Positions 23,655 through 33,031 are shown, numbered from the stretch's first letter. The stretch is 58,119 bases of DNA from Candidatus Geothrix odensensis (GCA_016714685.1 JADKCH010000016.1:1-58119), one strand, 5' to 3'. Notes: generated by a model from the sequence alone, not told the origin. Translations and numbers: made by a program.

Positions 23655-25694
23655 ATGAAGGCCCTGGAAATCGCGCTGTTCTGGATCATGACCCTGGGTG
23701 CCATCGGTTTCTTCGCCTGGACCATGCGCCAGCGGCTGGCCACCCTGAAGGCCGGCCTGCCGGACAACCGCTTCGACCAGCCCTGGGTGCGCCTGAAGGG
23801 CGTGTTTACCCTGGCCCTCCTGCAGAAGCGCATGGTGCGCGACAAGTACGCGGGCTTCTACCACATCCTCATTTTCTGGGGCTTCTGTGTCCTGTCCTTG
23901 CGCTCCATTGGCCTGGTGCTGGAGGGCCTGTTCCCGGCCTTCCACATGACCGAGGCGCTGGGCCGCTTCGGCTATGGCTACCAGTTGACGAAGGACATCT
24001 TCGAGGTGCTGGTGCTCCTGGGCCTCGGCCTGGCTGCCTGGCGCCGCCTGGTGGTGAAGCCCTGGCGCCTGGAGAACTCCTGGGATGCCTGGGCCACCCT
24101 GAGCCTCATCGGCGCGTTGATGGTCACCGACCTGCTGGCGGATGCCGCCTACATCTGGCTGCACAACCCGGCCTGGAAGTCCTGGGCCCCCGTGAGCCTG
24201 GCCCTTGCGCAGCCGCTGCGGGACCTGGGCGGCCCCGCCCTTACGGTGCTCTACAAGACCATGTGGTGGCTGCACCTGGCGATCCTCTACTTCTTCGCCA
24301 ACTTCCTGCCCTACTCCAAGCACTTCCACGTGTTCACATCGCTGTTCAACATCTACTTCCGCGACCTGGAACCCCAGAAGAACCTGAAGCCCATGGACAT
24401 GGAGGCCGAGCACTTCGGCATCAACAAGATCCAGGACTTCACCTGGAAGCAGATGCTCGACTTCTACACCTGCGTGGAGTGCGGCCGCTGCCTGGAGAAC
24501 TGCCCCACCACGCTGACCGGGAAGCCGCTGCGCCCCAAGGATTTCGGCAATGACCTGCGCGACTACCTGAAGGCCACGCCCCTGTCCCAGATGGGCCAGG
24601 ATCAGGCCGTGCCCGAGGACCGCCTGCTCATCGGCGGGCCGGTGCCCGAGGGGTCCGTGTGGAAGCGCGACGAGGAGCACGCCCCCTGGAGCAAGGAGCA
24701 GCTCGAAGGCTGGATCAGCCAGGACACCATCTGGGCCTGCACCAGCTGCGGCTACTGCGAGTGGGCCTGCCCCCTGCAGATCACCTTCGTGGACAAGCTC
24801 ATCGGCATGCGCCGCTACCTCACGCTGGAGGAGAGCAACTTCCCCGCCGAGGCCCAGACCGCGTTCAAGGGCATGGAGCGCCAGGGCAACCCCTGGAACC
24901 TGGCCCAGGCCGACCGGGCCAAGTGGGCCGAGGGCTTCGAGGTGCCCACCATCGCCGAGAACCCTGAGGCCGAGTACCTGTTCTGGGTGGGCTGCGCGGG
25001 GTCGTACGATGCCGCGGGCCAGAAGGTGTCCCAGGCCCTGGTGAAGCTGCTGAAGGCCGCGAACGTCTCCTTCGCCATCCTGGGCACCGAGGAGAGCTGC
25101 ACCTGCGAGTCCGCCCGGCGCCTGGGGAATGAGTACCTCTTCCAGACCGCCACGGAGACCAACGTGGAGCTGCTCAAGGGGTACAACGTCAAGAAGGTCA
25201 TCACCAACTGCCCCCACTGCATGAACACCCTGAGGAACGAGTACCCGGCCTTCGGCGGCGACTTCGAGGTGGTGCACGGCACCGAGCTGGTGGCCAAGCT
25301 CATCGCCGAGGGCAAGCTCAAGATGGAACAGACCGTGGACGTGGACCTCACCTACCACGACCCCTGCTACCTCAGCCGAATCAATGGCCAGGTGGAGGCG
25401 CCCCGCGCCATCCTCGACGCCATCCCTGGCGTGAAGCTCACCGAGATGGAAAAGCACGGCGAGGCCACCATGTGCTGCGGCGCCGGCGGCGGCCGCTTCT
25501 GGCTGGAGGAGCACCTGGGCAAGCGCGTGAACCACGAGCGCTTCGAGCAGGCCATGGAAACGAAAGCCACTACCATCGCTGTGGGCTGCCCCTTCTGCAA
25601 CGTCATGCTGAACAACGCGGCGGGCGAGACCAATCATGAGGGCGTGGCCACCACGGATGTGCTCGAGCTGGCTGCGAAGGCGCTGAAGGCCTGA
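23655..25694 (+). CDS. Membrane-bound Fe-S oxidoreductase, HdrD-like (ETF:quinone oxidoreductase type)
   Basis: 679 residues; ATG 23655 after GGAGGG. The N-terminal third has about six membrane helices in an NarI/HdrE-like heme-b domain (YAGFYHILIFWGFCVLSLRS). It is followed by two 4Fe-4S motifs (CVECGRCLENCP, CTSCGYCEWACP) and two cysteine-rich CCG domains (VGCAGSYDAAG..CTCESARRLG..NCPHCMNTL, and HDPCYLSR..CCGAGGGRFW..CPFCNVML). This one-polypeptide layout is found in quinone oxidoreductases that accept electrons from electron-transfer flavoprotein during acyl-CoA or amino-acid oxidation. No etfAB lies next to it, so the donor is inferred from the family. Confidence 0.82.
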   Translation: MKALEIALFWIMTLGAIGFFAWTMRQRLATLKAGLPDNRFDQPWVRLKGVFTLALLQKRMVRDKYAGFYHILIFWGFCVLSLRSIGLVLEGLFPAFHMTEALGRFGYGYQLTKDIFEVLVLLGLGLAAWRRLVVKPWRLENSWDAWATLSLIGALMVTDLLADAAYIWLHNPAWKSWAPVSLALAQPLRDLGGPALTVLYKTMWWLHLAILYFFANFLPYSKHFHVFTSLFNIYFRDLEPQKNLKPMDMEAEHFGINKIQDFTWKQMLDFYTCVECGRCLENCPTTLTGKPLRPKDFGNDLRDYLKATPLSQMGQDQAVPEDRLLIGGPVPEGSVWKRDEEHAPWSKEQLEGWISQDTIWACTSCGYCEWACPLQITFVDKLIGMRRYLTLEESNFPAEAQTAFKGMERQGNPWNLAQADRAKWAEGFEVPTIAENPEAEYLFWVGCAGSYDAAGQKVSQALVKLLKAANVSFAILGTEESCTCESARRLGNEYLFQTATETNVELLKGYNVKKVITNCPHCMNTLRNEYPAFGGDFEVVHGTELVAKLIAEGKLKMEQTVDVDLTYHDPCYLSRINGQVEAPRAILDAIPGVKLTEMEKHGEATMCCGAGGGRFWLEEHLGKRVNHERFEQAMETKATTIAVGCPFCNVMLNNAAGETNHEGVATTDVLELAAKALKA

Positions 25695-25709
25695 TCAGGT
25701 CCCTTCTCC

Positions 25710-25740
25710 ACCAAGCGGGGCGCATGGCGCCCCGCTTGGT
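25710..25740 (+). terminator. Hairpin terminator after the Fe-S oxidoreductase gene
   Basis: ACCAAGCGGGGCGC pairs perfectly over 14 bp with GCGCCCCGCTTGGT around a 3-base loop, 15 bases after the stop. No U-tract follows, but stem strength and position support termination. Confidence 0.6.
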
Positions 25741-25782
25741 CCGTACGGCCAGCGGCTGGTAGATTCCGGTGAGAGGTAGAGA

Positions 25783-26886
25783 ATGCAGGAGCAGCACCCA
25801 ATCAAGCATTTCGCCCCAGGCTGGTTCGCCGTCATCATGGGCACCGGGGGCCTGGCGAACATCCTGTTCTTCTGGGAACGCCAGTTTCCCGGCCTCTGGC
25901 GCACCAGCTACGCCGTGGCGGCGCTCGCCGATGTGGGCTACTTCGTGGTGCTGGTCCCCTGGCTGCTGCGCTGGTTCCATCATTTCGACTACGTGCGGCG
26001 GGACCTCGAACACCCCGTGGCCAGCAACTTCTTCGTCACCATGCCGGTGGCCACGGTCATCCTGGGCACCAACATCCACCTCATCTGGAGCCCGTACCTT
26101 GCTCCGGACCTGGTCTTCGCATCGACCTTGGCCTGCTGGATCATCGCCGTCCTCGGCGTGGCGGGGTTCACGCTCTTCACCACCTTCCGTTTCATCCGCT
26201 CCGAAGCGGTGCCGGACCCCGCCACCATGAACTTCTCCTGGATCATGGCGCCCATCGCCAACATGGCCCTGCTGCTGCTGGGCAACCAGGTGCTCGGTTC
26301 GATCCTCCAGCGCCACGCCGCCTGGGGGCTGACGGTCTTCGTGATGAACGCGGCCATGCTCGGCATCGGCTTCTTCTTGTTCCTCTTCGTCGGAGCCATC
26401 ATCTTCGTGCGGCTGGCCCAGCATCCCCTGCCTCCGGCGGACACCACCCCGACCTTCGGCATCTTCCTCAGCGCGGCGGGTCTCGCGGTGAGCTGCCTCC
26501 TGGATTTGGGGACCCACGCGAAGGCCCTGGGCCTGGTGACGGAGCCGGGGGTCTTCACCGTGGGGGCGGCCGCCCTCTGGGGTTTCGGCATGTGGATCCT
26601 GGCCATCATCGCCATCATCTGCGTCCATCAGCTGCGGCGGGGGGGCATCCCCTTCGGGCTGGGCTGGTGGGCTTTCGTATTCCCGCTCGCGGCCTACACC
26701 ATCGGCAGCCAGAAGCTCGCGGGGCGGTTCCCCTCTCCGCTTACGCAGGGCTATGCCATGGCCCTGACGATCCTGCTGGTCCTGCTCTGGGTCTACATCC
26801 TGGTGAACACGCTGCGAGGGGTGGTCCGGGGCACGCTGTTCAGGGGCCGCCCGCTGATTACGCCCGTGGATGGCTGCGGACAGTAG
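25783..26886 (+). CDS. TDT-family membrane transporter (TehA/SLAC1-like)
   Basis: 367 residues, about ten membrane helices. The N-terminal HFAPGWFAVIMGTGGLANIL and SNFFVTMPVATVILG patterns are those of the tellurite-resistance/dicarboxylate transporter family, which includes TehA, Mae1 and SLAC1 anion channels. Members move small anions or dicarboxylates. Nothing nearby points to tellurite, so a role in anion or organic-acid export is as likely. It is a single gene with its own weak ribosome-binding site (GAGAGGTAGAGA), convergent with the DAHP synthase gene. Confidence 0.82.
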   Translation: MQEQHPIKHFAPGWFAVIMGTGGLANILFFWERQFPGLWRTSYAVAALADVGYFVVLVPWLLRWFHHFDYVRRDLEHPVASNFFVTMPVATVILGTNIHLIWSPYLAPDLVFASTLACWIIAVLGVAGFTLFTTFRFIRSEAVPDPATMNFSWIMAPIANMALLLLGNQVLGSILQRHAAWGLTVFVMNAAMLGIGFFLFLFVGAIIFVRLAQHPLPPADTTPTFGIFLSAAGLAVSCLLDLGTHAKALGLVTEPGVFTVGAAALWGFGMWILAIIAIICVHQLRRGGIPFGLGWWAFVFPLAAYTIGSQKLAGRFPSPLTQGYAMALTILLVLLWVYILVNTLRGVVRGTLFRGRPLITPVDGCGQ

Positions 26887-26923
26887 CCACCGGGCCGCCC
26901 CAGGCCGAGGGCCACAGGGTGGC

Positions 26924-27991
26924 TCAGCGCCGGGGCAGGGCCTCCCTCAGGAGGCTCCGGGTCTCGCGGAGCATGGCCGCCGTGTCCTCCCAGCCCAGGC
27001 AGGCGTCGGTCACCGAGCAGCCATAGCGCAGGTGCGAGAGGTCGGCGGGGATGGGCTGGTGGCCCTCCTCGATGAAGCTCTCCACCATCACGCCCACGAT
27101 GGACCTGTTGCCGCACAGGATCTGGTGGGCGCAGTCGTGGAGGACCAGGGGCTGGAGCTTCGGGTTCTTGAGGCTGTTGGCATGGGAGCAGTCCACCACG
27201 ATGTTCTCGGCCAGGCCCGCCTTGCGCAGGGCCGCCTCGGCCAGTGAGACGCTCACGGTGTCGTAGTTGGGGCGGCCGCTGCCGCCCCGCAGCACCAGGT
27301 GGCCCAGGGCATTGCCCCGGGTGCGCACGATGGCGGCCTGGCCCTGGTCGTTGATGCCCAGGAAGCTGTGGGGATGCGAGGCCGACAGGATGCCGTTCAC
27401 CGCCGCGCCCAGGTCGCCGTCCGTGGCGTTCTTGAAGCCCACGGGGGTGGAGAGGCCGCTGGACATCTCCCGGTGGGTCTGCGACTCCGAGGTCCGGGCG
27501 CCGATGGCCGTCCAGGCGATGAGATCGCCCAGGTACTGGGGCGTGATGGGATCCAGGGCCTCGGTGCCGGCGGGCAGGCCCAGCTCGCCGATGCGGAGCA
27601 GGAACTCCCGGGCCTTCCGGACTCCCTCCTCGATGTGGAAGGAGTCGTCCATGCGGGGATCGTTCACGAAGCCCTTCCAGCCCGTGGAGGTGCGGGGCTT
27701 CTCGAAGTAGACCCGCATGACCAGCAGCAGGGTGTCGGAGACCTCGTCGGCCAGGGCCTTCAGCCGCCGGGCGTAGTCCAGCCCGGCCATGGGGTCGTGG
27801 ATGCTGCAGGGGCCCACCACCACCATGAGGCGGGGATCCTCCCGCGCCAGGATGCGCTGGAGGTCGCGGCGGCCGGCGGCCACGGTTTCGGCCACGGCAT
27901 CCGGCACGGGCAAGGCCGCATGGACCTCGCCCGGCGAGGGCATCCGGTCGAAGGCATCGATGTTGAGGTTTTCGAGGGCCTGGTGGGTCAT
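26924..27991 (-). CDS. aroG: Class I DAHP synthase (AroG/AroF/AroH type)
   Basis: 355 residues. It condenses phosphoenolpyruvate and erythrose 4-phosphate, the first step of aromatic amino-acid synthesis. Seen: VVGPCSIHDP, RVYFEKPRTSTGWKG, GARTSESQTHREMSSGLS and IVVDCSHANSLKN (metal and substrate residues). I place the start at ATG 27991 (MTHQALENLNIDAFDR) because GPCSIHDP then lies at the usual distance from the N terminus. The frame is open up to an ATG at 28165, but that extension would translate through a strong terminator hairpin and looks non-protein-like. The upstream region appears to be a transcription attenuator. Confidence 0.93.
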   Translation of the reverse strand: MTHQALENLNIDAFDRMPSPGEVHAALPVPDAVAETVAAGRRDLQRILAREDPRLMVVVGPCSIHDPMAGLDYARRLKALADEVSDTLLLVMRVYFEKPRTSTGWKGFVNDPRMDDSFHIEEGVRKAREFLLRIGELGLPAGTEALDPITPQYLGDLIAWTAIGARTSESQTHREMSSGLSTPVGFKNATDGDLGAAVNGILSASHPHSFLGINDQGQAAIVRTRGNALGHLVLRGGSGRPNYDTVSVSLAEAALRKAGLAENIVVDCSHANSLKNPKLQPLVLHDCAHQILCGNRSIVGVMVESFIEEGHQPIPADLSHLRYGCSVTDACLGWEDTAAMLRETRSLLREALPRR

Positions 27992-28012
27992 GGTCGCGGC
28001 TTTCCTGGGAAA

Positions 28013-28044
28013 CGAAAAACCCCGATCCCTGGGGAGGATCGGGG
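28013..28044 (-). terminator. Attenuator terminator in the DAHP synthase leader
   Basis: On the minus strand CCCCGATCC (28044-28036) pairs perfectly with GGATCGGGG (28028-28020) over a 7-base loop, followed at once by TTTTT (28019-28015). This is a canonical intrinsic terminator, yet it lies upstream of the DAHP synthase start, 22 bases before the ATG and after the leader peptide. That position only makes sense for premature termination control. Confidence 0.85.
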
Positions 28045-28067
28045 TGGTCGGTGGGAGGTTCCGGAGG

Positions 28068-28142
28068 TTAGGAAGGACCCTGGCCGCGCCACGCGCGATC
28101 CGCGCGGGGGCTCCAATAGGGATAGGTGAACCGGTGGGACAT
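28068..28142 (-). CDS. Aromatic-rich leader peptide of the DAHP synthase attenuator
   Basis: 24 residues from ATG 28142 to TAA 28068. It begins MSHRFTYPYWSP and has a second Trp at residue 18: Phe5, Tyr7, Tyr9, Trp10, Trp18. All three aromatic amino acids, the end products of the downstream enzyme's pathway, are covered. Its stop lies 24 bases before the terminator stem. Codons 14-16 contain GGATCG (28101-28096), which is exactly complementary to CGATCC in the 5' arm of the terminator. A ribosome stalled at codons 5-10 could leave this free to form an antiterminator. The ribosome-binding site is weak (CTGGAAACCCC). Too short for ordinary gene finders. Confidence 0.7.
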   Translation of the reverse strand: MSHRFTYPYWSPRADRAWRGQGPS

Positions 28143-28163
28143 GGGGTTTCCAGGGGGTGACTC

Positions 28164-28193
28164 ATCCTGGGGCAAGGCGCGGGAGAGCGTCAA
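28164..28193 (-). promoter_or_regulatory. Candidate promoter for the DAHP synthase leader transcript
   Basis: Minus-strand TTGACG (28188-28193) is a near-consensus -35. An 18-base spacer leads to CAGGAT (28164-28169), a poor but possible -10. The transcript would begin about 15 bases before the leader ATG. The divergent activator gene's control region starts on the other side. Confidence 0.4.
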
Positions 28194-28250
28194 GGTGGGG
28201 GCAGCCCCCGCCGCGCGCGCCACCTGCACCGCACCCCTGCTCCGGGGCAT

Positions 28251-28266
28251 CGGCACCCGGGCTGCG
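28251..28266 (+). promoter_or_regulatory. Sigma-54-like promoter upstream of the NifA-like gene
   Basis: CGGCAC-N5-CTGCG, with the -24 GG at 28252-28253 and the -12 GC at 28264-28265, exactly 10 bases between them. It matches the amtB promoter candidate in every defined base. In GC-rich DNA the GG-N10-GC pattern arises often by chance, and the two TACA-N4-TGT sites lie downstream of it, so its use is uncertain. A sigma-70-type alternative (TTGTGA at 28274, TATTAA at 28296) is nearby. Confidence 0.35.
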
Positions 28267-28282
28267 GCCCCTGTTGTGACCA

Positions 28283-28293
28283 TACAAAAATGT
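28283..28293. promoter_or_regulatory. TACA-N4-TGT operator-like site A
   Basis: TACA-AAAA-TGT (next base C) is one mismatch from the 12-bp palindrome TACA-N4-TGTA. It is paired with site B 30 bp downstream, within an AT-rich patch (28281-28330) that contrasts with the GC-rich surroundings. Confidence 0.5.
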
Positions 28294-28312
28294 CATATTA
28301 AAATTAATTTGA

Positions 28313-28324
28313 TACAATTTTGTA
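28313..28324. promoter_or_regulatory. TACA-N4-TGTA operator-like site B
   Basis: TACA-ATTT-TGTA is a perfect 12-bp palindrome in type, 22 bases upstream of the activator start codon and exactly 30 bp from site A. The same pair with the same spacing recurs upstream of amtB (sites C and D). Confidence 0.55.
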
Positions 28325-28345
28325 AAACTTGCCTTTGGAGCCCCC

Positions 28346-29886
<1,541 letters not shown>

Positions 29887-29889
29887 AAT

Positions 29890-29900
29890 TACAAAATTGT
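29890..29900. promoter_or_regulatory. TACA-N4-TGT operator-like site C
   Basis: TACA-AAAT-TGT (next base T), one mismatch from the full palindrome, immediately after the activator stop and 122 bases upstream of the -12 GC of the amtB promoter. It is paired with site D exactly 30 bp downstream. Confidence 0.5.
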
Positions 29901-29919
29901 TAATAAATTTTTGAAAGTA

Positions 29920-29931
29920 TACATTTTTGTA
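29920..29931. promoter_or_regulatory. TACA-N4-TGTA operator-like site D
   Basis: TACA-TTTT-TGTA is a perfect 12-bp palindrome type, extended to GTATACA/TGTACAC with one mismatch. It lies about 100 bp upstream of the amtB -24 element, a normal distance for enhancer sites of sigma-54 activators. The surrounding 29881-30000 is strongly AT-rich. Confidence 0.55.
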
Positions 29932-30020
29932 CACTCGATTTACCATTGCTGTCGTCATTTATTCTTTTTAATTTGAATCATATAAACATTTGAATTCCAC
30001 TTTGGCGCTTGCCCCCGTTC

Positions 30021-30036
30021 CGGCACATTCCCTGCG
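30021..30036 (+). promoter_or_regulatory. Sigma-54 promoter of amtB-glnK
   Basis: CGGCAC-ATTCC-CTGCG: -24 GG at 30022-30023, -12 GC at 30034-30035, exactly 10 bases apart, with the CAC and TGC extensions of the consensus. Transcription would start near 30047 and leave a leader of about 140 bases before amtB. A sigma-54 activator gene directly upstream and an ammonium transporter downstream make this a strong candidate. Confidence 0.65.
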
Positions 30037-30184
30037 AAAGGAATCAGGCAGAGGGGCCGATGGTCGGCTCCGAGAACTGGGAGGGCGGGATCGGAGCACA
30101 CACGACCGTGGCCTGGGCTGGAACAACGGATTCCCACCGGGCTCAGGCCACACCGATCCACTGACCTGCGTAGGAGGACTTTTC

Positions 30185-31762
30185 ATGGACCGGCGGAAGC
30201 TCTACAGGCTTGTCGCAGTGGCGGTGGCCTTCGCGGCCATGACGCCCCTGCTCTTCGCGGGCGACCCGAATGGTGGGGCCACGGGCGGCATCCAGAATGT
30301 CCCCGCCGCCACCGCCGGAGCCCCGACCATCCAGGAACTGGGCGCGGCCGTGGGCCAGACCAGGGTGGCGCTCAACTTCGTGTGGGTTCTCTTCGCGGGC
30401 TTTCTCGTGATGTTCATGCAGGCCGGCTTCGCACTGGCGGAGGCGGGGTTCACCCGCGCCAAGAACGCCGCCCACACCATGATGATGAACTTCATGGTCT
30501 ACGCCATAGGCATCCTGGGCTTCTGGGCCGTGGGTTACGCCTTGCAGATGGGTGGGTCGGGGGTGCCCATGGGCGCGGCCCTCAGTGCCCCCGAAGGCAT
30601 GTCGAAGCTCATCGGCCCCACCATCGGCGGCCAGGTCTGGGGCCTGTTCGGCGGCAAGGGCTTCTTCCTGACGGGCGTCGCCTATGATGTCTCGGCCTTC
30701 GCCATGTTCCTGTTCCAGATGGTGTTCATGGACACGGCCCTCACCATTCCCACCGGCTCCATGGCCGAGCGGTGGAAACTGTCAGCCTTCATCATCTACG
30801 GCTTCGTGGCCTCGGCCCTGATCTACCCCGTCTTCGGCTGCTGGGCCTGGGGCGGTGGCTGGCTGGCCTCCCTGGCGAAGGTTGGCCTCGGCCATGGCTA
30901 CGTGGACTTCGCGGGTTCCGGCGTGGTCCACCTCACGGGCGGCGTGATGGCCCTCACCGGCGCCATCGTCCTCGGCCCCCGCATCGGGAAGTACATCAAG
31001 GGCAAGGCCCAGGCCATCCCCGGCCACAACCTGCCCATGGGCGTGCTGGGCTGTTTCATCCTGGCCTTCGGCTGGTTCGGCTTCAATGCCGGCTCCACCC
31101 TGGCTGGCACGGACCTCCGCATCGCCGTGGTGGCCGTGAACACCATGCTGGCCTCGGCTTCCGGCGCCGCCCTGGCCTACCTCTACACCCTGAAGAAGTT
31201 CGGCGCCCCTGACCTCTCCATGGCCGTCAACGGCATGCTGGCCGGCATGGTGGCCATCACTGCGCCTTGCGCCTTCGTGACCGCACCCGTGGCGGTCCTC
31301 ATCGGCGCCGTGTCCGGTGTGCTGGTGGTCGCGGCCGCCCTCTTCATCGAGAACAGCCTGAAGATCGATGATCCCGTGGGCGCCATCGCGGTCCACGGCG
31401 TCAACGGCGCCTGGGGCCTCATCGCGCTCGGGTTGTTTGCCGATGGCACCTACGGCCAGGGCCTCAACGGCGCCGCCTCTGGCGTGACCGGCTTGTTCTA
31501 CGGAGATGGCAAGCAGTTTGTGGCCCAGCTCATCGGCATCGGCGCCAACATCCTCTGGGTGGGAAGCACGAGCTTCGCGCTCTTCAAGGTGCTGGACAAG
31601 GTGATCGGCATGCGCGTCACGCCTGAGCAGGAGATGGCGGGACTCGACTTCCACGAGGTATCGGCCCCGGCCTATCCGGGCGATGGCTCCACGGTGAACA
31701 CGCCCGTGATGATCCTCCCCAAGCCCCTGACGACCACCGCACCCATGGGAGGCAAGGCATGA
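30185..31762 (+). CDS. amtB: Ammonium transporter AmtB
   Basis: 525 residues from ATG 30185, which follows TAGGAGGAC at ideal spacing; the longer open frame upstream crosses the promoter. A signal peptide (residues 1-25) and a short Gly/Ala-rich segment precede eleven or so membrane helices. The pore histidine pair is present (DFAGSGVVHLTGG and AVHGVNGAWG), as are FMQAGFALAEAGFTRAKN and GWFGFNAGST. It conducts ammonium/ammonia into the cell and is blocked by the PII protein encoded next. The C-terminal tail (LDFHEVSAPAYPGDG) is the PII-interacting region. Its stop overlaps the glnK start (ATGA). Confidence 0.95.
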   Translation: MDRRKLYRLVAVAVAFAAMTPLLFAGDPNGGATGGIQNVPAATAGAPTIQELGAAVGQTRVALNFVWVLFAGFLVMFMQAGFALAEAGFTRAKNAAHTMMMNFMVYAIGILGFWAVGYALQMGGSGVPMGAALSAPEGMSKLIGPTIGGQVWGLFGGKGFFLTGVAYDVSAFAMFLFQMVFMDTALTIPTGSMAERWKLSAFIIYGFVASALIYPVFGCWAWGGGWLASLAKVGLGHGYVDFAGSGVVHLTGGVMALTGAIVLGPRIGKYIKGKAQAIPGHNLPMGVLGCFILAFGWFGFNAGSTLAGTDLRIAVVAVNTMLASASGAALAYLYTLKKFGAPDLSMAVNGMLAGMVAITAPCAFVTAPVAVLIGAVSGVLVVAAALFIENSLKIDDPVGAIAVHGVNGAWGLIALGLFADGTYGQGLNGAASGVTGLFYGDGKQFVAQLIGIGANILWVGSTSFALFKVLDKVIGMRVTPEQEMAGLDFHEVSAPAYPGDGSTVNTPVMILPKPLTTTAPMGGKA

Positions 31763-32121
31763 GACTCATCACAGCCATCATCCGGCCGGAGAAGCTCGAA
31801 GAGGTGAAGACAGCCCTTTTCGCCGCCGAAGTCACCGGCATGACGATCCTCCGCGTGGCGGGCCACGGCGGCGAGAAGATCGCCCTGGAGACCTACCGCG
31901 GAGCGCCGATGGTCTACGAGTTCCACGAGAAGATCCAGCTGGAGATCGCGGTCTCGGAGCCCTTCGTGGCGGTCACCGTCAAGGCCATCCTGGATGCCGC
32001 GAGAACCGGCGAGGTCGGCGACGGCAAGATCTTCGTGCGCCCCCTGGAGCAGGTCATCCGCATCCGGACCGGCGAACTCGACAACGAGGCCCTGACTCCG
32101 GAGCCCATGCGCCACCACTGA
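31759..32121 (+). CDS. glnK: PII signalling protein (GlnK-like) with a variant T-loop base
   Basis: 120 residues. N terminus MRLITAIIRPEKLEEVKTAL, T-loop with the uridylylation tyrosine in LETYRGAPMVYEF, and C-terminal PII signature GDGKIFVRPLEQVIRIRTGE. It binds ATP/ADP and 2-oxoglutarate and gates AmtB. At the T-loop base, where GlnB/GlnK have GRGRQKG, this protein reads GHGGEK, so the glutamine that contacts Mg-ATP-2-oxoglutarate (Gln39) appears to be replaced by Glu. 2-oxoglutarate sensing may therefore differ. The alignment is by eye. Translationally coupled to amtB. Confidence 0.9.
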   Translation: MRLITAIIRPEKLEEVKTALFAAEVTGMTILRVAGHGGEKIALETYRGAPMVYEFHEKIQLEIAVSEPFVAVTVKAILDAARTGEVGDGKIFVRPLEQVIRIRTGELDNEALTPEPMRHH

Positions 32122-32236
32122 AATCCAAGTCCCATCAGGCCTCAGGGGCCCGGCTGCTTGGCGGCGCCCCCCGTGGGGGAGGCTCTGCCCGTCGCTCCCG
32201 CTTCCACATTCACGCACCCACCCATGGAGTCCCCAA

Positions 32237-33031
32237 GTGGATCTGTTTCGAGTCCTCCCCCTCAGCTCAGCCCTGGCCGCCCATCTGCTGGCCCAGGCTC
32301 CGGCCACTCCGGCACCGCCCGCCCCCCCTTCCATCCTGGGCTTCGCCCTCACGGGCTCCACCACCATCGGCTCCCAGTACATCTTCCGTGGCCTGACCCA
32401 GACCGACGGCAGGCCCACGGTCCAGGCCGAGCTGGACCTGGTGCACCCGACGGGTTTCTACGTGAGTGCGGCCCTCAGCAACATCTCCTGGATCACGGAC
32501 CAGTTCTCCAGCGGGCCCGTCTCCGCCCCCGTGGAGGTGGACCTGTTCGGCGGCTACAAGTGGGGCTTCGCCAAGGACTGGACACTGGACCTCGGGGCCT
32601 ACCGCTACCTCTACCCCGGCGACTACAAGAGCCTTCCCGGCTACAACCCGAACACCACGGAGGCCTACCTGGGGCTCAGCTTTCGCTGGGCCAGCCTCAA
32701 GTACTCGCGGGTGGTCAGTGGAGGCAACTTCGGCATCGCCCAGGCTGAAGGCTCCACCTACCTGGACCTGAGCCTCACCGTTCCCCTGGGCGCGAGCGGG
32801 TACTCGGTACTGGCCCACGGCGGCAAGACCACCTACAAAACCAGCGATGCGGCCCTCAATGATCTGCTGGACTACACGGACTACAAGCTGGGGATCAGCA
32901 AGGAGGTCAAGGGCCTCGTGCTCACCCTGGCTGGAACGAACGCCGACACCAAGGACGGCGGCTACCGGAACGCCCTGGGCCGGAACATTGGCAAGGACCG
33001 CGTGACCTTCACCATCGCCAAAGCCTTCTGA
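32237..33031 (+). CDS. TorF-family outer-membrane porin
   Basis: 264 residues from GTG 32237 after GGAG. A signal peptide ends near LLAQA. The mature protein is an amphipathic beta-barrel of the TorF/Gcw_chp family (GSTTIGSQYIFRGLTQTDGR near the N terminus is characteristic) and ends in phenylalanine (FTIAKAF). Genes of this family often sit beside amtB-glnK, which suggests uptake of nitrogen sources across the outer membrane under the same control. It starts 115 bases after glnK without an obvious terminator between, so it may be the third gene of the amtB operon. Confidence 0.8.
   Translation: MDLFRVLPLSSALAAHLLAQAPATPAPPAPPSILGFALTGSTTIGSQYIFRGLTQTDGRPTVQAELDLVHPTGFYVSAALSNISWITDQFSSGPVSAPVEVDLFGGYKWGFAKDWTLDLGAYRYLYPGDYKSLPGYNPNTTEAYLGLSFRWASLKYSRVVSGGNFGIAQAEGSTYLDLSLTVPLGASGYSVLAHGGKTTYKTSDAALNDLLDYTDYKLGISKEVKGLVLTLAGTNADTKDGGYRNALGRNIGKDRVTFTIAKAF

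Noticed and set aside
25783..26886. Tellurite-resistance determinant
   Set aside because: Only the transporter family name suggests it. No tehB or ter genes are present and the family mostly moves anions or dicarboxylates.
26924..28165. Longer DAHP synthase starting at ATG 28165
   Set aside because: The extension has no homology-like sequence, runs through the terminator hairpin, and moves the conserved GPCSIHDP motif far from its usual distance to the N terminus.
29990..30184. AmtB start upstream at 29990
   Set aside because: The frame is open, but it crosses the sigma-54 promoter. ATG 30185 has an excellent ribosome-binding site and a signal peptide.
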